A DNA stretch of 64,000 bases from Adiantum capillus-veneris (GCA_014529385.2 CM043961.1:15395978-15459977); one strand, 5' to 3'; shown: positions 23,427-34,240, counted from the stretch's first letter. Translations and numbers: made by a program. Notes: generated by a model from the sequence alone, not told the origin.

Positions 23427-24851
23427 ATTGGTATCAAAGCGACAGGTGTGAGAGCGTAGATGGACGGCTTTGCGATGAACTCGTCGGCTATGGCGGAGAG
23501 GTCACAGATCTGAGAAAAGAAATAGAGGAGGCTTGTGGACAGCCATACAAAGGCTTGCAGGAGAGCTCTCAGGAGCTTCCTAGTGCTCACTGATCAGTCC
23601 ATAGTTCCTCTACAGATCAGTCCACTGTGTACAGCATTTTCCCTCTTCTCGGCAAGCTTTGCAACGGCTACATCGGCGCGACAGATTGGAGCTTGGAGCT
23701 TCCATAGACATGGACGCATTGTGAGATTGATACATTCAGCTCACGCATCGAGGTGGAAAGTGAGTTTGAGCCTTTCTATGAGCTCAAAGAAGCACAGAAG
23801 AAAGTCGTTCAGTTTTTGGTAGTTTGACAGTAGTCTACTCTTTTGCTCATAACTTGAGCTACAAAGCTCCGATTCCAAAACTTTTTGGTTCAAAATGGAG
23901 CTGGATTCAAGCTCTACGACTTAGTAGAAGAAGTTGTTTTCTGATTCGGAGTGCAGGTGGGTCTGAAATTAAAAACACAGAGACTATTTTTCAGGACAGT
24001 TTTGGGCTCTGTTGTTTTCTTTGCTGTAGACAGCTTACCCGTGCACACGGCAGGTAGCAGGCACATATGAGGTGTTACAAGATCGGGTATGACTCCCAGG
24101 TACAGGTTGAGTCTAGTACTCCCAGAGGTGTTGCCAGTTGCAGTTGAGTGGTTCTTCTGCAGTGTTGTGGCTTGCATACATGGTCTTTGAGTGGGTAATG
24201 CTCTATGTATGCTTATGTGGTGAGCAGTAGATCTTGTGAGCAAGTGCACAGGTTGGTTGTGGATGACATGTATGGTCACCTGTGGTACTCTTTGTGAGCA
24301 TTTGTTGGACACAGGTTTGCAGAGCTTATGCATGTATGTTGAGTGTAGTTTGATGCGCATTGATTGCTCATCGTATTGAGCTTGCAGGACAATGGTTATT
24401 TTGTGTTGATAGCCATTGTGCGTCGAAACTCTGGCAAACTTTTCCCAGGAGTTTTATGCGCATAAGTTGATGCGATCCAGGTTATGATTGCGATTTCACT
24501 CAGTGATTACGTGCAGTGTTCTCTGCAAGTGGGAGATTTGTGCGTATGTATGCATCGATACCGCACAGTGTGGGCTTGGTGATTAGCTCACGGTTTGACA
24601 GGCGTACAGTTATCTTGGCACACTCACAGGAGTGAATATTGTGATGTATGCTTGTGTGGCTACGAGCTAGGTAGCCGGATTTGAGTCATATTGACTTGTG
24701 ATTTTGTGCAAGGTTTTGCACGGTTATTGGTGCAATTTTGCATCAAGTTTTGAGCCATATTTGTAGACTTTTGTTGATGCGATTCGAGCCAGTTTATGGC
24801 TGATTTGGTTGACATTTGCTACTCATTGTTGGTTGCTCTTTTGCGAGCATT

Positions 24852-25169
24852 ATGGCTGATTTTTCATTTGACTTCCAGCGTTATGGTCTGACACAGTTTG
24901 ATGGTGCAGATTTTGTTGCTTGGAAGGAGCATATGCTTGTTGCATTAGCGGATTTAGGGCAGGATAAACCCTTGCGTGGTTTATCGGCGAAGCCCAAGTC
25001 TATGCGTGATGATGATTGGCAGGATCTTGATGAGTTAGCCATGTCTACGATTCATTTGCATCTGGTTGAGTCTATTTACTGGCAGGTCTCGAGGGAGACT
25101 ACAACTCATGCTTTATGGGCAGAGTTTACATGCTATGTACGCGACATCCATGTCTACAGGGGAGTCTAG
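24852..25169 (+). pseudogene. Copia Gag N-terminus (UBN2/DUF4219-like)
   Basis: It starts MADFSFDFQRYG and continues with FDGADFVAWKEHM (typical of Copia Gag: L-x-G-x-N-F/Y-x-x-W-x-x-x-M) and STIHLHLVESIYWQV. The frame shifts at about 25110, and the C-terminal part is taken up in the frame at 25066-25953. It is closely related in pattern to the Gag at 43404 but lacks most of the Gag body. Confidence 0.8.
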
Positions 25170-25953
25170 TCCCACTTCTATGTCCATGGAAGAGATTGGT
25201 CCCACACGAAAGTCTCGACGGCATAGAGACTTGACATGTTGGCATTGTGGACATAGAGGGCACATTAGGCGTCGATGTTTCAGGCGTTTGAGACAATGGA
25301 GGCGACAAATGCGTGATGCAGATTTGGGCATGACAGATGCTAGTGAGATCTGTACGGTGGTTACTGAGTATGCTTGTGATGACGATGTCACATTTACATC
25401 TAGCTTGTCTTCAAACGATCTTATGTCTACGGATTGCATATCGGATTGCGCATTGTCTTCACATTGGTTACTAGATTCAGATGCTACTTTCCATGTCACG
25501 TCGCATCGTGAGTGGTTTAGCATGTTTTCTAGTGGGAGACTTGGTTGTGTGCACATGGCTGATGGTGTTGTGTATGACATTGAGGGTGCAGGAGACGTAT
25601 GTTTGTCCTTGTCCAGTGGTATGAGATTTACCCTACGTCATGTGTGTTATGTGCCAGATCTGAGATGGGATTTGATCTCAGTCAGACAGTTACGGAATAG
25701 TGGATGTCGGGTATCGCTGCTTGAGAGATCTTTTACGTTGCATTTGGGTTCGCTAGTGATTGCGAGAGGTGCTAGAGTTGGCACATGGTACCCATTGCAT
25801 GTAGTACTGGTGCGAGATGGTCGAGTCTCAATCTTGTTACAGCCATGCAAAGAGCTAGAGACCCGGACAATCTCTTTTGCTCATGGGTTGCAGGGTGCTT
25901 TGCATGGAGTGCAGAGTAGTGAGCTCGTTGCACACAGTTGGGGCACGACTTGA
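25066..25953 (+). pseudogene. Copia Gag zinc knuckle and protease, defective
   Basis: An intact CCHC knuckle CWHCGHRGHIRRRC is at about 25237-25278. A retropepsin-like segment follows: WLLDSDATFHVT, then FTLRHVCYVPDLRWDLISV and a pre-integrase-like tail. The family's catalytic motif is D-S/T-G; here Gly is replaced by Asp (DSD at about 25473), which should inactivate it. Integrase, which should come next, is absent. Confidence 0.8.
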
Positions 25954-26353
25954 GCAGTCACACAGAGAGGTGACAGAGTCAGACATGCATGCTTTGCTAG
26001 TGATTGAGCAAAGCAGAGAGTTAGATGTGTGGGATACTTCTATGCAGGATAGACAGGTAGAGCGGTCTTGCTCTAGTGAGTCACGACAGGAGGAAGTTGT
26101 GCAAGAGTCTATGCATAAGGAGTTAGAGCATGAGAGCTCTAGTGAGTCACAGCAGATTGAGTGGTCATGTTTGCAGTGGATGATTTCGGAGGAGGCTGAG
26201 ATGTCAACGATTATGCAGTCATTCCTTTCTATGCTCGACAGTGAGCATGGGGATATAGTTGTGCAGTATATGTCTTCCAGCAGACACCTAGAGCAGCTGG
26301 TTTGCTCTGAGGTTGCATGACAAGTTGATGCGTCTTTTGCGGACAGTGAGGAG
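25954..26353 (+). other. Low-complexity remnant between Copia protease and RNase H scrap
   Basis: A Ser/Glu-rich frame (25877-26320) with repeated 'SSESQQ/SSESRQ'-type wording occupies the place where integrase and RT should be. I do not recognise it; it may be expanded or filler sequence. Confidence 0.4.
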
Positions 26354-26641
26354 ATGCATGTGGCTGACACGCCTTGTCAGCCAGAGATGTCTATTTCCAG
26401 GGATATATATGTTGATGCATGCTCCGTAGAGCTAGCAGGGCCCGCTAGCATTGCATCGGCATTCGGTGGTCTCATGTATGAGATGCTAATCTTGAGACCG
26501 GATATCGCAGCTGCAATTGGAGCATTTGCAATTGGGGTTGTCAGTCGTTTGTTGACTTATGATGGCATAGTGCACGAGGGAGATATGCAAGTATTGCGTA
26601 CATACTTGCAGTACGTGTGCGGTACGTCTGGTGGTGTATAG
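26354..26641 (+). pseudogene. Copia RT/RNase H scrap
   Basis: The frame includes GGLMYEMLILRPDIAAAIGA and LRTYLQYVCGTSGG, matching the conserved 'G-S-L-M-Y-x-x-x-x-T-R-P-D-I' and 'L-R-Y-L-x-G-T' blocks between RT and RNase H of Copia. No catalytic residue is kept. Confidence 0.75.
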
Positions 26642-26782
26642 ACTATACAGGAGCAGGACAGTCGGATGCACACGATCACAGCCAGCTAGTGGGCATCGGT
26701 TGAGAGCGGTTTTCTCTCGCCTTTTGTAGTCTTTAGACTAGGTTCTCTTGCTTAAAGGCACAGTCGCTTTTAAGTGGGAGGT

Positions 26783-26973
26783 TGTTGGGGTATAGGCGCC
26801 TGTGCCTTGCCCGGCCACCTAGAGTCTGGGCGCCCACTGACTTGTATACCTTATACATAGCATAAGTGTATAGGGGGTTGCTCACTCTTTTGAGTCTCCC
26901 CACCCATATCTGTGTGTCGTGTGTCTCCTTCTCTCTCTCACTCTCCGTCTGTGGTGTGCTCCGATCCCCTTCA
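26783..26973 (+). repeat. 3' LTR of nested Copia element
   Basis: 191 bp, a slightly diverged copy of 23236-23426, preceded by the polypurine tract TAAGTGGGAGGT and followed by the target duplication GGGAG. Confidence 0.93.
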
Positions 26974-27172
26974 GGGAGTCTAACTCTGAAGTCAGCTCAT
27001 ATAGAGGAAGCTTGGTTAGACAATCTACCTCCTGATCTAAGCTGCATTGTACGTTATACGGCGTACGTATAGTATGCTTTAACGGATGTATTATATGACA
27101 CCTATTTTTATTCGGCCGTATTATACGGTGTCACATCAGCAAAACCACCGTATCGTATAATTTATTGGAATT

Positions 27173-27229
27173 TCGATCGAATAACATTTTGATCAAAATA
27201 TTAGTTCGATCAAAATGTTATTCGATCGA
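27173..27229. repeat. Perfect 22-bp inverted repeat, 13-bp loop
   Basis: 27173-27194 (TCGATCGAATAACATTTTGA...) is the exact reverse complement of 27208-27229. The flanks at 27047-27170 hold further partial inversions (TGACACC / GGTGTCA). It could be the end of a small inverted-repeat element or a regulatory hairpin; nothing more can be said. Confidence 0.85.
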
Positions 27230-28082
27230 GATATTAGTCCAATCAAAATAAAGTTCTTTATATACCGTGAAAACGGACTGCTTTCCTCATTCCATTGAGC
27301 TCTCTTCCCCTTTTTTCATCTATAGGTGAGCCTCAATAACAAGAAAAATATAAAAAAATCAGTATAAATTTCATTATAGAATTTATTTAATAGAAATTTA
27401 GAGCTTTGGACAAAATGTTTTTTCTAGGTTTTGGAGTTTTGAGTTTAGTCTTTATGTTCTTTGTGTGAAGTATATCTTACACTGAGAGGTAAATTAAGTA
27501 AGGTAGTTAATGATTACTTGCATTGTGTAGAGGGAACTCACACTTGGAAATGATTCAATAAAATTAAAGTTAGCAGCTATTTGCTTTGTGTTGAACTATG
27601 TTCACACTTAGAAGTAACTTAAGTTAGATAGTTAAAGTTAGTCCAGTTACTTGTTGTGTGTTGAACTATGTTCACACCTGGAAGTATCTTGGGTTAAATT
27701 TATCTAATGATTGTCTATCATGTGTAGAGTAGTAGTCACACTATAGACAATCTAGGTAGACTAAATAATAATCTCTCTCTTTGTATAGAGGTATTCTCAC
27801 ACTTAGAAGAGAATTATAGAAGTAATGAATTTTGATTTCTTGCCATGTGTACACTTGGAGGTAATTTAGATACGTTTTTAAAAAATATCTTGCTATGTGT
27901 AGAGTTTACTCACACTTGGTAGTTATTGAGATAGATTAAGTGATTTATTTATCATGATTCACGTGTTTATTAATTAAAGAGGTTGAAAACATTGACAAAT
28001 AAAGTAATGTAAATGGTATTAGAGTTTGATTTTAAATGTGTATTTAGTAATTAGTTATGTTTGAGTTCACCATCTTAAGAAG
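27230..28082. repeat. Degenerate short tandem repeats, non-coding
   Basis: The theme 'TGTGT(T/A)GA..TA(T/G)..TCACAC(T/C)TGGAAGTA' recurs about every 70-90 bp from 27470 to 27920 with much drift. No gene is seen. Confidence 0.55.
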
Positions 28083-28500
28083 ATGGTGAAAGGATATGAG
28101 TGGAACTACGTAGATGAATTGGTCAGGGGAAAGACTACATCAAAGTTGAGGTATAAGACCTGCGGCCATAATTTTAGCGGAAATGCTCACAGGATAAAAG
28201 AACATGTGTTCAAAATTCTGGGAAATGTTTTAGCTTGCAAATACCCCCCCAAAAGGTATTGAAGAAAAATTTCCCGAGTGGGCGCTCAAGGCAAAGAGAG
28301 CACATCTTGAGGGCAAAAAAGAGGGAGGTCCCAAAATGATCGTTCCATCTATGGCTAGGGACATCAAGATGACACTCGAGAATGATCAAAACCCTCCGTC
28401 GATCCCTGCTTCAGGTCAAGGAGGGTGGCATTCATCCTTTGCTGGGGATTGTAGCTCTAATCTTACCGGAAGCTCTGCTAACATAAGCTGAAGTGAAGCA
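28083..28500 (+). pseudogene. hAT-like transposase N-terminus (BED zinc finger), decayed
   Basis: MVKGYEWNYVDEL is followed by KTCGHNFSGNAHRIKEHV and ILGNVLACKYPP. This is the layout of the BED-type finger of plant hAT-like proteins ('C-x-x-C-x-x-x-F-S-G-G-x-x-R-x-K-x-H-L', then 'G-N-V-x-x-C'). The first metal-binding Cys is replaced, and a stop (TGA near 28259) with a shift breaks the frame; downstream MARDIKMTLENDQNPP continues the pattern. No catalytic domain or terminal inverted repeats were recognised nearby. Confidence 0.6.
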
Positions 28501-29800
28501 TGGACTGAAGGAGAACCTGCACAAAGTATTCCTACTTTGCATCAGGCATTTGATAAACAATGGTTGCTTGAACTCTATCAGCTACTCCACGGACCTGCAT
28601 TCCACAAATCGAGCAATGCCCATTTCTTACATAGTGCCTTTGAAAAGAATTTTTTTTTTTCATTGCCTCACACCTTTCCAAACCTTCTCCTCCCACTCTC
28701 TCTTATTTCATTTCTCTTAAACCTTCTTCCCACACCTTCAAACCTCTTGTTTTACTTTCACCTTTCGTCATTTCTTTGGAAGCCATAAGCACCCTAATGA
28801 GCAAACAAAGTGCCAATTTTAACATGAAAAAAATCCAAAGACGTGGACCACCAAGAAGAAATGAGGATTCAAATCACCCAAGAAGAAATTTCTTTGCACA
28901 CCACTCAAGGAGCAGTTCCATGGTTGGAGCGTCCTTTTGACAACGATGCAAGTGATCCGTGGTTGGCAGCCACATCTCATTGGGTTGGATTGATGAATTT
29001 GTTGTTCCATTTACTTGTTTCCTCGCATCTCCCTTTGTCGTCTTTTGGCCAACACGGCCATTAAAACAAATGATGATTGTGTGGTAGAACTAACGACCTC
29101 TATAGTCAAAAGAGGTTACCAGCCCATGATGGCTTGCCTCATTGTATCCAAAGCTTTTTTCGAACAATATCCTATACCATTCAATAGGCGTGGCACTTAC
29201 AAGAGAGTGTTAGGAATGTCGGTCACATTTGATGACCAAATTAAAGACATTCCCGAGCTCTCTCACATGGAAGAGAAAGTGCTCATTGTATGGGACACCA
29301 ACCACCGGCTCCATGTGTGACTCCATGCGTGGAAAGATTGGGCATTGCGGGAGAGATTGGATGAATTCTCTACACCAAAGGTTGAGTGCACGATTGTGAA
29401 GTGCAACCTTGTGGAGATGACGGAATTTCTATTTGTGCTCGGCATGATCAACAAGTAAGTTTCTTCACAATTCTATTGGTGCACTTGATATTATCAATTG
29501 TTAATATAATGTTTTATTTAAACTAGGGTGACCGAGTCCATGTACCTCACACCACTACGCACGACATATTTATGATGCAAAAATTAGCGCTTGCGGACCC
29601 ACATTCCTTATTGGAAAAATTCAATGAAGAAGATAGTTAGAAAGCTTATAGGGCACTTCATGGGACGGCAATGAACCATTCAAAATGGCTTAGACTACCT
29701 ATGTCTTTGCTAGCACAACTACTTTGGAATGTAATTCTAAATTTATAAAACACATGCATTAGGTAAGTACATGGGTTTTTTCTTGGAAATCAGTTTGATT
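28501..29800 (+). other. Unassigned coding-like pieces
   Basis: Frames at 28843-29064 and 29015-29320 continue with some phase changes to about 29457 (…VEMTEFLFVLGMINK, then a GT donor-like AAGTAAG). They look like decayed exons but carry no motif I know. They may belong with the hAT-like head at 28083 or with the exons at 29.8-31.4 kb. Confidence 0.35.
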
Positions 29801-29802
29801 CG

Positions 29803-30111
29803 GTGATTTTTATTGCAGGAAGAGTTGATGCAATGTATCGACTGAAAACAAAAAAATTACCAGTGAAAGGGAGTAGATTATACCGCATGCACGAAGATGA
29901 TTACAAGGCAAGCTATGATTTGGCTGAGAAAGAGATCGAGAACTTTTTTGTGCGAAAGGGACTAGAGATAGCAGTCATAGCCAATCCCGAGAATGGAACA
30001 GATTTTTGTTTTAAATGCATCTCTTTTGTGGATTGGGGAGAAAAGGGTTGCAAAACTACCCCCTTCAGAGTCTCCGAAGTTGCACAGGCACGGATTAGTT
30101 CTTTAAAGTAA
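29803..30111 (+). pseudogene. Unrecognised exon-like frame
   Basis: An open frame of 102 residues, preceded by an acceptor-like TTTATTGCAG (ending about 29818) and closed by a donor-like AAAGTAAGTA near 30108. It contains DAMYRLKTKKLPVKGSRLYR and EIENFFVRKGLEIAVIANPE. The residue content looks protein-coding rather than random, but I do not recognise the family. Adjacent exon-like pieces continue at 30150-30310. Confidence 0.4.
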
Positions 30112-30124
30112 GTACTATCTGCTT

Positions 30125-30310
30125 TTGAAAGTGTTGTTTGTTCTCCTTAATTTATTAAGAATGTTATCTAATGATAAATTTAAAAAAATATCGCATGATC
30201 GATATATTGGCCAAGGACGATGTGTCGTTAGTGGGGACATCTATTCCGATGCAAGAGAAGCCCTTCTCACAATGGTTGAGAATGCACGTATACTGGTGGA
30301 AGCTTGAACG
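30125..30310 (+). pseudogene. Unrecognised exon-like frame
   Basis: It reads MLSNDKFKKISHDRYIG and GQGRCVVSGDIYSDAREALL, ending in a stop (TGA) four bases before a donor-like GGTGAGTAT at 30310. The stop so close to a good donor suggests a small indel in a former exon. Function unknown. Confidence 0.35.
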
Positions 30311-30746
30311 GTGAGTATACTAACAGTAGAGTTTGGGGTCTTATCTAGTATTGCCACATTACTAATACTTAATGTGCAGGGTTGTATTGAGTGTGGTCAA
30401 GAATATGGAGGCCGATAACTCCACGTTAAAGAAGCTACATGCACGCACCGCACATGATTGTGGCATGTCTCTTGGCGATGCACTGTAGGCTTTTTGACAA
30501 AAGCACTTTGGCAAGGATTTTGTGTGGTGGAAGCAAACCATACGAGCTACCCACAACGCAAAGGAGTAGCCGTGTTTCGTTTGTACTGTTCGACGCATGC
30601 TATACAAGTATTGAACTATACAATATTAAATCGTATTTTATGAATGGTGGAGTTACTCCTTTTGTTTTTTGTAGATGGTGGTTGGGTGTCTTTAAAATAG
30701 GTCTTTACAATCCATACCCCGAGCATCCCAGCGCGGGTGGAATCTG

Positions 30747-31351
30747 AGAGAGAGGAGAGAGGTCTGTATCGTGACAATTGGATAGAGAAGCTCCATGCTA
30801 AGGAAACGTGGAGAGACTCTCCATGGTTTTTTAAATATGCGGATGGCAAATTTCCCGAAGACGAAGCTGAAACATACAATGGTAAGTAATGTTTTTCTTG
30901 TTCAACTAATGTGTTTAGTTTGCTATAGTGTCCTCACTTTTTTTGGACTTGTAGCATTGCACAAGAGGGTGAAGGAGAAGGGTAAAAGTGGAAGTTTCAC
31001 CATCAATCAGCCTCCCACCGATGTTATTTCCCCTAGTACGACCAAGGGACGTCAAAGCTCAAAAACTGCAGTGGACAAATCTAAACAAGGTAAGAAGAGA
31101 GGACGACCAGTCATGAGTGACTTTTTAGATTCTTGGAGGAGTTTCAGAGCAAAAGGAGCGGGCATGAAGGTGGCGGGTCAGATTATGAGCAAGGTGATTC
31201 CGAACATCACTTGGAGTCACGGAGATCTAGTCCTTCGCAAGCTTCAATATCCGAGGTCCCAAGAGAACCATATCCATTGCTACTGGACAAAGCGAGGGAA
31301 GCCACCCAGTTTCGATTCAGCTATCCGAACCACTTGACTCCTTTCCACTAG
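30747..31351 (+). pseudogene. Unrecognised exons, basic AT-hook-like segment
   Basis: 30747-30882 reads NWIEKLHAKETWRDSPWFFK up to a donor GTAAGTAATG; after an acceptor near 30953 the next piece reads ALHKRVKEKGKSG and KQGKKRGRPVMSDFLDS, then shifts into a Ser/Glu-rich tail ending LTPFH at 31351. KKRGRPV resembles the core of an AT-hook, so DNA binding is possible. The pieces share plausible phases but include a frameshift near 31130. I cannot name a family. Confidence 0.4.
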
Positions 31352-32635
31352 GTAAGAAATGCCACCACAAACAAATTCTTGTTTTGCCGACAACAAAATT
31401 GTGGTACCTAACATTTCATTAAATTTTGCGTTTGACAGTGTTTCGGCTCACTCTAACGCACAAAATGGCAGAAATTATAAGTGTTACGGTAGTCTCAGTA
31501 CATCTCACACTACTTGCTGATGTATGCTATCTACGAAAGGCTATCATGGATCCATAGATTTCTTTTGAGTGACTTTATGACACTTTGGCATCCACTTTGA
31601 ATTTGATAAGCACCCACTCAATCTTATTTTGCATGGTATTTATGTATTGCAAGAGCCTTTGAGTGATCCAATGATTGATTGGGTCTCTCTCACACTTCGG
31701 TAAAATGGAGCCTGATCAATGGCTTGGAGGGGTGCAACTTGTGTGGACAGACCTTCCCACACATTGCAAACTTGTTTCCGGCATTCGTGGCATACCCCGA
31801 TGGAGTGCATTCTCTATCAAGCTCATTTCCAGTGTGTTCACCTTGGCTGCACAGTTTTTACTATTAGATGGCACAGTAGTCATGGCGTGCCAGGCAGACC
31901 ACTTGGCACTCAGGAGGCCCGCTTGCACAGTTTTTGCCATCTTGGCACTATTTTTCTTTGTATGGTGTCACACACATACACTGTGATAGATAACTTCACG
32001 GATCCAATAAGTTCACAACCATTCCTCAACAAATTTCATGGTTGGTAGATATTGGTGTGTTTTTTGTTTGAAACAATACCCATATTGCAGGTCACGACCT
32101 TATTGGTGGTCATGTTCACATGTAAAATTGAAGGCCTTCTAGTGGTTCCACTATATGATCGTCAAGCACGAGATGTGGCAGCTGACAATCATGGGTTCAA
32201 GCTTGATTGTGACATGATCCGAGAGCCACTACGGGACTTTCCATGGATGCTAGATGCCCTTGGAGCACCATTTTGGCCTAAAGTCTTTGCTCAGTAAGTC
32301 GAGGAGGGCACTTTTATTCTTGGTTTTTGCCATTGAACTAGTCCGATAATTTTCCATTGAAATGTTTGCTAATGTTTGTGCTTTTGTAAACAAGTGGTTG
32401 TTGGGTACCTTCACAAAGGTTGGGGATGCAGTTTTAGATAGTGTTGCAGGTTGTGGTGTCTTGGAAATGGAGTGTGAGAATCTACAACAACATTGCATCA
32501 ACATTGACCACGACAAGATATTGTTTTTGACACATATTCAACCGTAGCAGTGGCTTCCTACTGTTCTAGGATCGACTCTTCATGTGGGCGAGGTATCACG
32601 TAGAGCACAGTCATAGCCACCCTCGTCTCCTTGAC
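31352..32635 (+). other. Unassigned stretch with short plus-strand frames
   Basis: Frames at 31675-32048, 32052-32297 and 32362-32547 do not join into a clear product. 32052-32297 contains VPLYDRQARDVAADNHGF and PWMLDALGAPFWPKVF with a good donor after it (CAGTAAG at 32291), so it may be another decayed exon. No domain is recognised. Confidence 0.35.
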
Positions 32636-32833
32636 CACTACAAGAGGTACTTAATATTAGCGACGCTCGCAGTGCGATGCTCAAATGTGAAAACCCACGC
32701 CGTCGCTACAGGCGTCACTAAGTTACAAGTAACTTAGCGACGCTCATAGCGACGCCTATAGAAATGCCGAGCGACAGGGGTAAAAAGTAATCGAGAGCGT
32801 CCGAAAACTCAGATCTCAGATCTGAGTTTTCGG
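32636..32833 (+). repeat. CACTA left terminal and subterminal region with palindromes
   Basis: It holds four or more TAGCGACG-type motifs, a near-perfect palindrome 32712-32743 (GCGTCACTAAGTTAC / GTAACTTAGCGACGC, one mismatch) and a perfect palindrome 32801-32833 with 16-bp arms (CCGAAAACTCAGATCT) and a 1-bp spacer. Confidence 0.9.
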
Positions 32834-32864
32834 TGCGTACTCAAGCAAGCAAAGGTAACCCGTG

Positions 32865-32994
32865 CTCTCCCTCTCTCTCTCTATTTCTTCTCCACACACA
32901 CATACACACACACACACACGAGGAGAGGAAGGAGAGCCAGGTATGCTCCTTCCCTCTCCTCACTCTCATGTTCCCTTCCCCTCTTTCTCTCTCC

Positions 32995-33034
<40 letters not shown>

Positions 33035-33044
33035 TTGTGTTTTT

Positions 33045-33116
<72 letters not shown>

Positions 33117-33174
33117 ACATGCATAAACAAAAAACACACACACACATGTATAAACAAAAAATGCATACACACAC

Positions 33175-33221
<47 letters not shown>

Positions 33222-33233
33222 GAAGAAGAAGAA
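32865..33233. repeat. Cluster of (CT)n, (CA)n and (GA)n microsatellites
   Basis: Successive tracts, the longest (GA)n at about 33048-33115 and 33178-33212. Ser-Leu, His-Thr and Arg-Glu frames on both strands are by-products. Confidence 0.95.
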
Positions 33234-33238
33234 GAGAG

Positions 33239-33386
33239 TCTTAACGTCATAGGAAACTATCCCAAGAGACCTTAAAGATCTAGTCGACGAGGAGTTGAAC
33301 TCAAGACCTGTTATTCAAGAGGGAAATGGCATAACCAATCTATCACACTTGGGTGATAGAAAGGTTATACCATTTTCCTCCTTTTA
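33239..33386 (-). mobile_element. tRNA-derived SINE, copy A
   Basis: On the minus strand it starts near AGGAGGAAAATGGTATAACC, has an A-box-like TGATAGATTGG and, 40-50 bp on, a B-box-like AGTTCAACTCC (GGTCTTGAGTTCAACTCC), then a tail ending GGTCTCTTGGGATAGTTTCC and TATGACGTTAAGAC before a (CTT)n(CT)n run. It is repeated at 33430-33582 and 33627-33670, and a truncated copy lies at 6651-6775. Confidence 0.75.
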
Positions 33387-33429
33387 GTGGCGTGCACACA
33401 CACCCACACACACACCCGAGAAGAAGAGA

Positions 33430-33582
33430 GTTTAATTTAACGTCATAGGAAACTAATTCAAGAGACCTTAAAGATCTAGCCGACGAGGAGTTGAACTCAA
33501 GACCTATTATTCAAGAGGGAAATGGCATAACCAATCTACCACACTTGGGTGATAGAAAGGTTATACCATTTTCCTCCTTTTA
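33430..33582 (-). mobile_element. tRNA-derived SINE, copy B
   Basis: Nearly identical to copy A over the shared part, again with 3' tail against a GAAGAAGAGAG run (plus strand) and 5' head against (CA)n. Copies A and B have the same orientation and are separated by a short CA-rich spacer, so they may be a tandem duplication of SINE plus tail. Confidence 0.75.
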
Positions 33583-33621
33583 TTGGCACACACCCACACC
33601 CACACACACACACATGAGAAG

Positions 33622-33670
33622 AAGAGAGTTTTAACGTCGTAGGAAACTATCCCAAGAGACGTTAAAGATT
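33622..33670 (-). mobile_element. tRNA-derived SINE, copy C (3' tail only)
   Basis: Only GAAGAAGAGAGTTTTAACGT and the next ~35 bp of the 3' region are present, then the sequence changes into TTAGATTTAGG-type repeats. Confidence 0.65.
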
Positions 33671-33860
33671 AGGTTAGATATAGACTTACGTTAGATTAGA
33701 TTTAGGTTTATTTAAGTTAGGTTATATTAGATTTAGGTTTACTTTTAGTTAGATTTACGTTAGATTTGATTTAGGTTTATTTTGAGTTTAAGATTAAATT
33801 AGATCTAGATTTATATTCGATGGACTAGCTTTTCTTAGATTTAGGTTAGATTTTAGTGCA
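33671..33860. repeat. Degenerate TTAGGTTTA/TTAGATTTAGG-type repeats
   Basis: Words such as TTAGATTTAGGTTTA and TTAGATTTACGTTAGA recur with drift. They resemble telomere-like words loosely but are not regular TTTAGGG arrays. Confidence 0.6.
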
Positions 33861-34114
33861 TGTCAATGAAGGTGTGCTCATGATGGTAAGCATTGTATGA
33901 AAAACACTTGCTCATATGAAAAACACTGAAAAAGACTTCGTTTTTCTACATGAGAAAATTTCATGCGCTCACAGCCTCGACAGTCCATGCGGACTAGCAA
34001 TTCTACCTGCATGTTTGACTGCTACTGCCATACAATAAGCCATCATGATCAGCCAATGGAAGAGCAAATTGAGCCTACACAAAAATTAGTGATGCAAGAT
34101 GACGATTCCAAGGG

Positions 34115-34240
<126 letters not shown>

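Larger units (their letters stand above)
23236..26973 (+). mobile_element. Nested Ty1/Copia element, internally deleted (3738 bp)
   Basis: Two 191-bp LTRs (23236-23426 and 26783-26973) begin TGTTGGGGTATAGGCGC and end CTCCGATCCCCTTCA. The target duplication is GGGAG (23231-23235 and 26974-26978). The PBS TGGTATCAAAGC starts at 23429, and a polypurine tract AAGTGGGAGG precedes the 3' LTR. The inside keeps a gag start, zinc knuckle, protease-like part and a small RT/RNase H scrap, but integrase and most of RT are gone, so it cannot move alone. It lies inside the older gypsy remnant. The LTRs differ at several sites, so it is older than the element at 42714. Confidence 0.93.
18167..27045 (+). mobile_element. 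Ty3/gypsy element remnant (PBS, leader, gag), interrupted
   Basis: It contains the tRNA-Asp PBS, a ~1.9-kb leader with repeats, gag-like frames at 20120-20422 and 20614-21276, an rDNA-derived insertion at about 21277-22080, the gag zinc-finger end at 22317-23138, and a nested Copia element at 23236-26973. Host sequence resumes with the target duplication GGGAG at 26974. No protease, reverse transcriptase or integrase follows and no 3' LTR is seen, so it is a non-autonomous or truncated copy. The right border near 27045 is uncertain. Confidence 0.65.

Noticed and set aside
25113..26370. Minus-strand frames opposite the nested Copia element
   Set aside because: Antisense shadows of gag/protease and of the Ser/Glu-rich remnant.
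32833..33250. Ser-Leu, His-Thr and Arg-Glu rich frames on both strands
   Set aside because: Microsatellite by-products; no conserved sequence outside the tracts.
33671..33860. Interstitial telomere repeats
   Set aside because: Words are TTAGATTTAGG-like but irregular and do not match the TTTAGGG repeat in register.
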